A stretch of DNA of 7,485 nucleotides from Bacteroidales bacterium (GCA_030526455.1 JAUNCU010000142.1:1-7485); one strand, 5' to 3'. Positions 1 through 5,700 are shown, counted from the first letter of the stretch. Numbers and translations are program-made. Notes: a model not told the origin generated them from the sequence alone.

Positions 1-52
1 AAAATCACCAAATTTCACGCCAATAATAATGCACATGCGCGCGTGAGGGGAC

Positions 53-89
53 AAAAAAGGGCAGGAACCGCGCTTTCGGTCCCTGCCCT
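53..89 (-). terminator. Rho-independent terminator of the TonB-dependent receptor gene
   Basis: An 8-bp perfect stem (AGGGCAGG at 58-65 with CCTGCCCT at 82-89) continues, after one mismatch, through four more pairs (67-70 with 77-80) to a 6-base loop at 71-76. Read on the minus strand, the hairpin is followed at once by six T residues (53-58). It lies about 40 bases past the stop codon of the receptor gene, so that gene ends its transcript here. Nothing recognisable is seen in bases 1-52. Confidence 0.88.
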
Positions 90-130
90 CTGTGTGCATA
101 TTGGGAGGCACGTGGTGGTGCCCTGCTTGA

Positions 131-2665
131 TTAGTGGTTGTGGTTGTGCTCTTCGCCGTAGCCGCCGGTGTCGACGTGGTTGCGGCGTTCGCCCTTGGCT
201 TCGCCATCGTGGTCGTGACCGTCGTGTTCGTCGTGGTCATCATCGTGGCCATGGGCGCGGTCGTGCTGCTTACCGAATGTGAAGGTCACGGCCAAGCGCA
301 GTGTGCGTCCGCCCACCCATTTGCTGATCGACTGGGTGTAGCCGTTGCCGTAGAGCACGTTGTGCGACTTCTTCGAGTTGAAGATATCCTTGCACAGGAG
401 CGAGAAACTCCATGCCTTCACATTCTTGCGCAGACCGGCTTCCACTTCCCAGTCGGGTTCGAGGGTGCCTTGTGCGGTCACGCGGCGAGCGTTGTAGCGA
501 CCGGTGGCCTGGAAGGTCATCTCCCATGGCAAGTGAACCGATGCCATGCAGCGCACATCCCACACGAAGCGGTTCTGCTTAGCGCCACTCACGAGATAGT
601 TTTTGCCGTGCAAAGGATACTCGGTGCTCCATGCATTGTGGCGGCTATTGTAGAGATTCACCGTGGTGGTGAGTGTGAGTCGCTTGAAGAGCGTGTTGCG
701 CGAAATGATTTCCACACCGGTGTTACGCATCTTGCCCACATTGGCGTGGCCGTAGTACATGGTGTTCACATTGGGGTCGGATGCCATAGGCGCAAGGAAA
801 CTGATGTGGCTAATCATGTTGTTGTTGGCGCGCATGTAGGCAGAGAGCGAGAGCATGTGGCCGCTCGTCCAGTTTTTGATATAGGTGAGTTCGACCGCGT
901 TGCTGTATTCGGGCGAGATGTTGGGGTTACCAAGGTGCACTTCCGAAGGGTCGGCGATGTTCTCAAAGGTGTTGAGTTGAGGGCCGAACGGACGGCTGAT
1001 GCGGCGAGAGTAGTTGAGTTTCATCTCGCTATGGTTTTCAAATTCCCAGCCGATAGATGCCGATGGGAAGAGTTGGAAGTCATTCTCCTTGAAAGGCTTC
1101 ACGTCGGCTTCAGTCTGGCCGAAAGTGAGCGAGCGGGTGCGAATCTGCCATGCTTCACCACGAAGGCCGGCCGAGAAGTTGAATGGACCGTGATTGCCCT
1201 CGAAATTGACGTAGAGTGCCGAGATGTCGGTGTCGTATTTGAAGCGGTTGTAGAGGTCGTTGAGCGGCTGAATGTGCTGCTCGTCGGGACCACCCGCAAA
1301 CGATGCAGGGCTGTCTTCACGGTTGTAGTTGCCCTTGTAGCCAGCCTCGAAGCGCAGCCAAGGAAGAGCCTGCACGCCATAGTCGAGGGCGGCCTCCCAG
1401 TTGCTGATCTTCACATCCTGGTGCTGTGTGCGCCAAGTGGTTTCCTCGGTAGCGTCGGCCCAAGTGGCATTTTCCACCGACTTGTTGTCGGTGAGGCCGC
1501 GCCACACGTTGTAACTAACGTTCATGTCGAGCGTGTGGCCGTGGTCAAACTCGTGGGTGTAGCCCAGCAACACGTTAGCACCACGGTTGTCGCCGTCTTC
1601 GTGCATGTTGTTCACATTAGCCATCCACTGGCCAGGAAGGTTGCTCTTGTGGGTAGTGAGTGTGCGGCCCCATTTGTGGCCCAGCGTACCGATGGCGCTC
1701 ACGTAGAAGGTGTTCGCCTCGTTGGGGCGGTATTTTGTGCCCAGGCGAAGGAAGGCGCTGTTTTCGTGCTTCTTGCTTTCGCCCTCAGAGTTGAGGAAAG
1801 AGCCGTCGGCGTAGTCGCGGTAAGAGGTAGAACCGCTGGGCTGGTGCTGCGTCTTGAGGCCGATGCCGGCAAACGACTCAAACTTGCCCTCGTTGAAGTT
1901 GATATTGAAATTGAGATTGGCAGTGCCGCGCGAGTCAACATCGGCTTCAGCAGTGCCGAAGTAGCCGTGGCGGTGATCTTCTTTCAACTTAATGTTGATG
2001 ATACCCGCAGTGCCCTCGGTGCTGTGTTTCGACGAGGGGTTGGTCATCACCTCAATGCTTTCGATGGTTTCGGCGGGAATCTGGCTGAGGATTTGGGCGC
2101 GGTTGTCGGCGTTCATACCCATTTCCTTGCCATCGATCCACACCATCACGTCGGTTTTGCCACGCAAAGAGATTTTGCCGTCGGTGCTCACGTCGACCGA
2201 AGGAACAGCGGCGAGCAGTTCGTTGGCCGATGCACCAGTGGATGCGATATTTGAACTCACGTTAAACACGCGGTGGTCGGCGTTCACGCTCATTTGGCTC
2301 TTATGGCCAGTCACCACCACTTCCTGGAGGAGTTTCGAGTCTTCGGCCAGCAAGATTTTGCCCAGGTCGACCTCAGCGTTACCTACGGTGATTTCGCGCT
2401 CTTGAGTCACGTTGCCAATCATGCTCACACGCACGATGTAGCGGCCCGAAGGCGCATTGGCAATGATGAATTGTCCGTTCTCGTCGGTGGCGGTGCCGAT
2501 GGGCAGTTGTTCGCCCGTAGCGGCATTCACCAGCGCCACCGAAGCAAAGTCGAGTGGCTGCGATGTGGTTTTGTTGAATACAGTGCCCTTGATGTTGCCA
2601 TCAGCAAATGCGCTTCCGCTCATCAGCAGCGATGCGGCTATGGCAATAGGTAGTTTCAATTTCAT
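131..2665 (-). CDS. TonB-dependent outer-membrane receptor with His/Asp-rich C-terminal tail
   Basis: An 844-residue outer-membrane receptor that would import a ligand into the periplasm using energy from TonB-ExbBD. Residues 1-21 are a signal peptide (MKLKLPIAIAASLL..., cut after AFA). Residues about 23-105 form a CarboxypepD_reg-like beta-sandwich (GTVFNK, SGRYIVRV). LQEVVVTG follows as a possible TonB box, then a plug domain of about 100 residues ending in GTAGIINIKLK, then a long beta-barrel of the Bacteroidota outer-membrane barrel type whose last strand reads TLRLAVTFTFGK. Most receptors stop there; this one has 45 more residues with 11 His and 9 Asp, which would sit in the periplasm and probably bind metal. 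An upstream in-frame TTG at 2674 is possible, but the ATG at 2665 starts the signal peptide properly. A Fur/Zur-like regulator lies immediately upstream on the same strand. This suggests a metal or metal complex, possibly zinc, as substrate; that is inference. The family is certain and the substrate is not. Confidence 0.93.
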   Translation of the reverse strand: MKLKLPIAIAASLLMSGSAFADGNIKGTVFNKTTSQPLDFASVALVNAATGEQLPIGTATDENGQFIIANAPSGRYIVRVSMIGNVTQEREITVGNAEVDLGKILLAEDSKLLQEVVVTGHKSQMSVNADHRVFNVSSNIASTGASANELLAAVPSVDVSTDGKISLRGKTDVMVWIDGKEMGMNADNRAQILSQIPAETIESIEVMTNPSSKHSTEGTAGIINIKLKEDHRHGYFGTAEADVDSRGTANLNFNINFNEGKFESFAGIGLKTQHQPSGSTSYRDYADGSFLNSEGESKKHENSAFLRLGTKYRPNEANTFYVSAIGTLGHKWGRTLTTHKSNLPGQWMANVNNMHEDGDNRGANVLLGYTHEFDHGHTLDMNVSYNVWRGLTDNKSVENATWADATEETTWRTQHQDVKISNWEAALDYGVQALPWLRFEAGYKGNYNREDSPASFAGGPDEQHIQPLNDLYNRFKYDTDISALYVNFEGNHGPFNFSAGLRGEAWQIRTRSLTFGQTEADVKPFKENDFQLFPSASIGWEFENHSEMKLNYSRRISRPFGPQLNTFENIADPSEVHLGNPNISPEYSNAVELTYIKNWTSGHMLSLSAYMRANNNMISHISFLAPMASDPNVNTMYYGHANVGKMRNTGVEIISRNTLFKRLTLTTTVNLYNSRHNAWSTEYPLHGKNYLVSGAKQNRFVWDVRCMASVHLPWEMTFQATGRYNARRVTAQGTLEPDWEVEAGLRKNVKAWSFSLLCKDIFNSKKSHNVLYGNGYTQSISKWVGGRTLRLAVTFTFGKQHDRAHGHDDDHDEHDGHDHDGEAKGERRNHVDTGGYGEEHNHNH

Positions 2666-2717
2666 ATTTCTCAATATTTTCTTGTGTTATTTTTCGTTTC
2701 TATATCAATATCGGGTG

Positions 2718-2725
2718 CAAAATTA
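2718..2725 (-). promoter_or_regulatory. Bacteroidota-type -7 promoter box of the receptor gene
   Basis: On the minus strand this reads TAATTTTG, an exact match to the Bacteroidota primary-sigma -7 consensus TAnnTTTG. It would give a leader of roughly 45 bases before the ATG at 2665. No good -33 TTTG lies at the usual 19-21 base distance; that place is taken by the inverted repeat at 2738-2752, which fits a regulated promoter. Confidence 0.6.
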
Positions 2726-2737
2726 CAAAAAGAGGAA

Positions 2738-2752
2738 TGCAACTCGTTTGCA
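2738..2752. promoter_or_regulatory. Candidate operator: inverted repeat TGCAA-N5-TTGCA
   Basis: A perfect 5-5-5 inverted repeat (TGCAA, CTCGT, TTGCA) lies 12 bases upstream of the receptor's -7 box and overlaps where the -33 element should be. A repressor bound here would block RNA polymerase. The Fur-family protein encoded just upstream is the obvious candidate, but the repeat does not match a Fur or Zur box that I know, so this is inference. The palindrome TTTGCAAA (2747-2754), part of this site, also occurs over the regulator's own -7 box (3273-3280). Confidence 0.4.
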
Positions 2753-2804
2753 AAAATAAAGGCAGGCGACGGGAAATTGCTATCAATAACAATTTTCCGC
2801 CGCC
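2753..2804 (-). terminator. Rho-independent terminator of the Fur-family gene
   Basis: The arms at 2765-2779 and 2790-2804 form a 15-position stem, with one G-U pair and one mismatch in the minus-strand RNA, around a 10-base loop. On the minus strand a T-rich run (TTTATTTTT, 2752-2760) follows four bases after the stem. It lies about 40 bases past the regulator's stop codon, so the regulator and the receptor are probably separate transcripts. Confidence 0.78.
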
Positions 2805-2841
2805 CGCAGTATGCTTGTGGGGATAGAGAAATCGTGGGCGC

Positions 2842-3261
2842 TTATTTAGCGCACTTGGGGCAGATGCCCTTCACCATGTAGTTGATGGCGTGGGCTTGGA
2901 AACCTTCGGGAGTGGTGATTCTGGGCACGCTCACGTCTTTGAAACAGTAGGTTTCCTTGCACTGCTCGCAGTAGAAATGCACGTGCTGGTCGAAGATGGA
3001 ATGATGGGCGTGGCCGGCGCAAATCTCATACTTGAGCGAGCGGCTGCCGTCTTCTATCACATGCACCACATTTTTGGCGGCAAAGAGTTCGAGCACGCGG
3101 AAAATGCTGGCCTTGTCCATCGTGAATTCGGTGAGTTGCTCCAGATCGGCGAGGCTCAGCGGGCGCGAGGCCTTGAGCAGTTCCCTGCCCACGACGATGC
3201 GATTGGCAGTGGGTTTCACCCCTTTTTCGGATAATATAGTGTTGATGTCGAGATTGCTCAT
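2842..3261 (-). CDS. Fur-superfamily metalloregulator, Zur-like
   Basis: A 139-residue transcriptional regulator of the Fur/Zur/PerR superfamily. The N-terminal winged helix spans residues about 5-75: GVKPTANRIVV, then SLADLEQL, then the recognition helix DKASIFRVLELF (49-60). The C-terminal dimerisation and metal domain has a Cys4 structural zinc site (C98-E-Q-C101 and C134-P-K-C137) and a His-rich sensing region (H84, H86, H87, H93, H95). Cys81, in the strand before the His cluster (YEIC), resembles the position of a regulatory-site cysteine in Zur proteins, so zinc sensing is more likely than iron or peroxide sensing; this is inference. The start is the ATG at 3261. The in-frame TTG at 3279 lies inside the -7 promoter box and cannot be in the message. 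The outer-membrane receptor gene follows on the same strand and is the likely target. The length is normal for the family. Confidence 0.93.
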   Translation of the reverse strand: MSNLDINTILSEKGVKPTANRIVVGRELLKASRPLSLADLEQLTEFTMDKASIFRVLELFAAKNVVHVIEDGSRSLKYEICAGHAHHSIFDQHVHFYCEQCKETYCFKDVSVPRITTPEGFQAHAINYMVKGICPKCAK

Positions 3262-3276
3262 TACTTGTATTTTTTG

Positions 3277-3284
3277 CAAAGATA
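3277..3284 (-). promoter_or_regulatory. Bacteroidota-type -7 promoter box of the Fur-family gene
   Basis: On the minus strand this reads TATCTTTG, an exact match to TAnnTTTG. It places the transcript start near 3270, so the leader before the ATG at 3261 is only about ten bases. This fixes the start codon choice. The -33 match is weak (TTTC at 24 bases instead of TTTG at 19-21), as often seen at regulated promoters. Confidence 0.65.
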
Positions 3285-3305
3285 CAACATAAGCGCCACA
3301 TATCG

Positions 3306-3320
3306 GGCGAAACTATCGCC
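3306..3320. promoter_or_regulatory. Inverted repeat GGCGA-N5-TCGCC in the divergent promoter region
   Basis: A perfect 5-5-5 inverted repeat lies between the promoters of the Fur-family gene (minus) and the flavoprotein gene (plus). It sits about 21 bases upstream of the regulator's -7 box, near its expected -33 region. It has the same geometry as the repeat in the receptor promoter but a different sequence. It may be an operator for autoregulation, or chance. Confidence 0.28.
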
Positions 3321-3351
3321 TATGCCGTCACGTGCCAACATTTTTTCACAA

Positions 3352-3382
3352 TTTCCTATATGCACGGAATTTTGTAACTTTG
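3352..3382 (+). promoter_or_regulatory. Bacteroidota-type promoter of the flavoprotein-lipoprotein unit
   Basis: TTTC at 3352-3355, 19 bases, then TAACTTTG at 3375-3382 match the Bacteroidota consensus TTTG-N19-21-TAnnTTTG with one mismatch, in the -33 element. The transcript would start near 3389, about 12 bases before the ATG at 3401. This rules out the longer in-frame reading that begins at 3332. Confidence 0.65.
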
Positions 3383-3400
3383 CGAAAAATTTTGAATGAC

Positions 3401-4024
3401 ATGAAGGTATTACTTATCAATGGTAGCCCGCACGTGAAGGGATGCACGGCTACCGCTCTGGAAGAAATCGCAAAAACGCTCAACGAATGTGGCGTGGACA
3501 CGAAAATATCGTGGATTGGCAGTAAGCCCCTCTCGGGCTGCGTGGCTTGCGGCTACTGCAAGAGCGCCGGCCAGTGTGCCATCGACACCGACATGGTGAA
3601 CGTGATAGGCGCCGAACTCGACAACTACGACGGCTTCATCTTCGGTTCGCCCGTGTATTTCGCCAGCCCCAACGGCGCCATGCTGGCGTTTATGGACCGC
3701 CTGTTCTACAGCCACGGCGCCAAACTGCAGCACAAGCCCGCCGCTGGCATCGTGAGTTGCCGCCGAGGTGGCGCCAGCAGCACTTTCGACGCTATGAACA
3801 AATACTTCACCATCAGAAACATGCCGGTGGTGAGTTCGACTTACTGGAACAGCGTGCACGGCAACACCCCCGACGAGGTGCGCCAGGACCTGGAAGGCAT
3901 GCAGGTGATGCGCAATCTGGGCAAGAACATGGCATGGCTGCTGCAGTGCATCGAGGCTGGCAAGCAGGCCGGCATCGGCAAGCCCGAACTCGAGGCGCAG
4001 GTAAAGACTAATTTTATCAGATAA
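3401..4024 (+). CDS. Iron-sulfur-flavoprotein-like NAD(P)H-dependent oxidoreductase (flavodoxin fold)
   Basis: A 207-residue cytoplasmic protein of the NADPH-dependent FMN reductase / flavodoxin-like family. The FMN-binding parts are visible: the beta1 strand and phosphate loop MKVLLINGSPHVKG (residues 1-14) and the flavin loop GSPVYFASPNGAMLAFMDR (82-100). Between them is a compact cysteine cluster, C47-x2-C50-x2-C53-x5-C59, which fits the CX2CX2CX4-7C pattern that binds a 4Fe-4S cluster in archaeal iron-sulfur flavoproteins. The protein could therefore pass electrons between a two-electron donor and one-electron acceptors; partners and substrate are unknown. The in-frame ATG at 3332 lies upstream of the -33 element, so the ATG at 3401, which starts the fold exactly, is chosen. 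A lipoprotein gene follows after 30 bases on the same strand and is probably cotranscribed. Many related flavodoxin-family proteins carry this cysteine pattern without a tested function. Confidence 0.87.
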   Translation: MKVLLINGSPHVKGCTATALEEIAKTLNECGVDTKISWIGSKPLSGCVACGYCKSAGQCAIDTDMVNVIGAELDNYDGFIFGSPVYFASPNGAMLAFMDRLFYSHGAKLQHKPAAGIVSCRRGGASSTFDAMNKYFTIRNMPVVSSTYWNSVHGNTPDEVRQDLEGMQVMRNLGKNMAWLLQCIEAGKQAGIGKPELEAQVKTNFIR

Positions 4025-4054
4025 TACACACCACTTTTTCAACGACTTAGGGAA

Positions 4055-4696
4055 ATGAAGAAAATAATCTTACTGGCCACTTTGGCCTGCGCACTGGTGG
4101 CTTGCCACAGCGAAAAAGAGGAAAAGAAGGAAGAAAAGAAGGTGGAAAAGGAATTTCGCTACAACGACTACAACGATGTGCAGATTCCCGCTGCCGAGAA
4201 ATTTGGCATCCAGCCCATTGCCAGCCGCGACGCCGACTTCTCTGCCATCAAGGAACTGGCGAAGGTGGAGGATAACGACACGCTGCTCAAGATTGAGCCA
4301 CTCACCCACTCCGTGCCCTATCTCACCCACAATGCCAAGGCGCTGCTGCTGGAGATAGCGCGCGACTTCCAGGATTCGCTCAAGGCTCGCGGTGCACGCC
4401 CCTACCGCATTCACGTGACCTCGATGCTGCGCACGCTCAACGATGTGGAACGACTGGTGAAGCACAACAGCAACGCCTCCGAGAAATCGGCACACTGCTA
4501 CGGCACCACCATGGACATCGCCCACAACAATTTCGACCCTAGCCCCGCCTTCGACAAGGCACCAGGAAAGAGCCTCAGCATCAACGAACTGAAGCATCTG
4601 CTAGGTCACGTGCTCTACCGCTTGCGCATGCAAAAGAAGTGCTGGGTGCTCATCGAAGAGCGCCAGAAGTGCTACCACCTCACGGTGAATAGTTGA
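4055..4696 (+). CDS. Lipoprotein with M15-peptidase-like motif (DUF5715-like)
   Basis: A 213-residue lipoprotein: MKKIILLATLACALVAC ends in the lipobox LVAC with Cys17 as the lipidated residue. A very charged Glu/Lys stretch (19-33) follows; an acidic start after the cysteine resembles the Bacteroidota signal for export to the cell surface, though the match is partial. The folded part, from residue about 75, contains TSMLRT (122-127), S145-x-H147-x2-G150-x3-D154 and H208 near the end. This is the order of the M15 (VanY/VanX-type) D,D-peptidase elements: substrate arginine, SxHxxGxxxD zinc ligands and a final zinc-binding His. The usual catalytic Glu three residues before that His is Lys205 here. 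From memory the protein resembles the Bacteroidota family DUF5715. A role in cell-wall peptide cleavage or binding is plausible but unproven. It lies 30 bases after the flavoprotein gene, with AGGGA just ahead of its ATG. Confidence 0.8.
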   Translation: MKKIILLATLACALVACHSEKEEKKEEKKVEKEFRYNDYNDVQIPAAEKFGIQPIASRDADFSAIKELAKVEDNDTLLKIEPLTHSVPYLTHNAKALLLEIARDFQDSLKARGARPYRIHVTSMLRTLNDVERLVKHNSNASEKSAHCYGTTMDIAHNNFDPSPAFDKAPGKSLSINELKHLLGHVLYRLRMQKKCWVLIEERQKCYHLTVNS

Positions 4697-4740
4697 GAAA
4701 TTAGAAATTGGAAGTTAGAGGGATACTGGGACTTGGGGCG
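4697..4740. repeat. Degenerate heptamer tandem repeats after the lipoprotein gene
   Basis: Directly after the TGA stop come three 7-base units: GAAATTA (4697-4703), GAAATTG (4704-4710) and GAAGTTA (4711-4717). A second set follows, GGGATAC, TGGGACT and TGGGGCG (4720-4740). This looks like a small, decayed 7-bp-period simple repeat in the convergent spacer between the lipoprotein gene and tatC. No function is evident, and no clear terminator is seen for the plus-strand unit. Confidence 0.4.
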
Positions 4741-4785
4741 ATTTTGATGGCTGAAACCCCTGCAGTTTCTCACCCAATTACAATA

Positions 4786-4824
4786 TTAAAAAGGAGACAC
4801 TGCTTTACTGGGCAGTGTCTTCTT
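4786..4824 (-). terminator. Rho-independent terminator of tatC, overlapping its stop codon
   Basis: A perfect 9-bp stem (AGACACTGC at 4795-4803 with GCAGTGTCT at 4812-4820) surrounds an 8-base loop that contains the TAA stop of tatC. After one mismatch three more pairs extend it (4791-4793 with 4822-4824). On the minus strand a run of T (from 4792 down) follows. The upstream arm therefore encodes the last residues of TatC. Confidence 0.8.
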
Positions 4825-5635
4825 CGCTTTCGGCCTTCTTGGCGGGCACGAGGAAGGCACTCAGTTCGTAAAGAAGATAGATGGGAAGGAACACCACGGT
4901 GAGGGTGAATGGGTCGCCCGTGGGAGTGATGATGGCGGCCAGGATAAGAAGGATAACGATGGCATGGCGGCGGAATTTGGCGAAGAAGCCACGGGTGAGA
5001 ATGCCCATTTTGCCAATGAGCCACGCCAGCAGCGGCATCTCAAACACGATGCCCATGATGAAGATGAGCATCAGGAAGGTGTCCATGTAACTGTCGAGCG
5101 AAATCTGGTTAGGGATCAATTCGCTCACACGATAGTCGGCCAAGAAACGCAGCGTGATGGGGAACACGAGGAAATAACCCACCATCAGCCCGAGGATAAA
5201 CATCACATTGCCCAGCGCAAACGCCTTTCTGAAGCCTTTCTTCTCCTCGGGATAGAGGGCGGGGCTCACGAAGGTCCACAAGAAATAGAGCATCACCGGG
5301 AAAGTGACCACCAGCGCCAGCCAAAAAGAGGTGGACATGTGGATGAAGAATTGCGAGGCGAGTTGGATGTTGATGAGTTTCACCTCAAAGCCTTCGGTGC
5401 TGAATTGCGGCAGCGAAGGGATGCCGGCGGTGATGTCGGCAAAGAGGCGGTAAAGCACGAAATCGCCATGGCAAGGGGCGAGAATCACCTGGTCGAAGAT
5501 GTCGGGCATCAGCACAAAGAGCACACCCGCCGCCACCACGAGCACCGCTGCCATCTTAAACAGCACGGCACGCAAGGCGTCGACGTGGTCCCAAAGCGAC
5601 ATTTCTTCCAGTTGCTTATTTTGCTCCTGAGCCAT
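4805..5635 (-). CDS. tatC: Sec-independent protein translocase TatC
   Basis: A 276-residue inner-membrane protein: the receptor for twin-arginine signal peptides in the Tat pathway, which exports folded, often cofactor-containing proteins. It has the six hydrophobic segments of the family and the conserved landmarks F122-V-S-P-A-L-Y with E131 (F94 and E103 of E. coli), FEMP with E199 (E170), and TPTGD with D241 (D211). The first periplasmic loop (about 45-95) is longer than in E. coli. The N-terminal motif reads D16-H-V-D-A-L-R22, so the place of E. coli Glu15 is Ala20 and that of Arg19 is Val24. The start is the ATG at 5635, which begins the expected polar N-terminus before the amphipathic helix. 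tatA lies 107 bases upstream on the same strand; no tatB is present here. A hairpin overlapping the stop codon terminates the unit. Confidence 0.96.
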   Translation of the reverse strand: MAQEQNKQLEEMSLWDHVDALRAVLFKMAAVLVVAAGVLFVLMPDIFDQVILAPCHGDFVLYRLFADITAGIPSLPQFSTEGFEVKLINIQLASQFFIHMSTSFWLALVVTFPVMLYFLWTFVSPALYPEEKKGFRKAFALGNVMFILGLMVGYFLVFPITLRFLADYRVSELIPNQISLDSYMDTFLMLIFIMGIVFEMPLLAWLIGKMGILTRGFFAKFRRHAIVILLILAAIITPTGDPFTLTVVFLPIYLLYELSAFLVPAKKAESEEDTAQ

Positions 5636-5657
5636 TGAGATTCGTTGAGAAAATAGT

Positions 5658-5700
5658 GGGGTATCAAAGGCGTGGACGCGAACAATCGCGTCCCTACCCT
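5658..5700. repeat. Palindromic repeat between tatA and tatC
   Basis: A perfect 8-bp stem (GGACGCGA at 5674-5681, TCGCGTCC at 5686-5693, loop ACAA) is nested inside an outer inverted pair, GGGTA (5659-5663) and TACCC (5695-5699). No T run follows, so it is not a terminator for tatA. The core, read on the minus strand as AGGGACGCGATTGTTCGCG, resembles dispersed REP- or MITE-like palindromes with GGGACGCGA arms that I recall from several bacterial genomes; copy number here cannot be tested from this window. In the tatA-tatC RNA it could protect the tatA part or tune the ratio of the two proteins. Confidence 0.6.

Noticed and set aside
134..2254. A 706-codon open frame antisense to the receptor gene
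   Set aside because: It mirrors the codon structure of the true gene, its product is a low-complexity Val/Ala/His-rich sequence with no domain or signal peptide, and the minus strand encodes a clear receptor with promoter and terminator.
3262..3279. Upstream TTG start for the Fur-family gene
   Set aside because: The TTG overlaps the -7 promoter box TATCTTTG, so it would not be in the transcript; the ATG at 3261 gives a normal family N-terminus.
3332..3400. Upstream ATG start for the flavoprotein (23 extra residues)
   Set aside because: The -33 and -7 elements lie inside this stretch, and the flavodoxin fold begins exactly at the ATG at 3401.
3410..4042. Long open frame antisense to the flavoprotein gene
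   Set aside because: No family features are visible, and the plus strand shows FMN-binding motifs, a promoter and a cotranscribed neighbour.
4756..4771. Short GAAAC/GTTTC hairpin as a plus-strand terminator for the lipoprotein gene
   Set aside because: Only five pairs and no T run after it on the plus strand.
4964..5638. A 224-codon open frame antisense to tatC
   Set aside because: The product is a His/Glu-rich soluble-looking sequence, the expected antisense of a membrane protein gene; TatC on the other strand is unmistakable.
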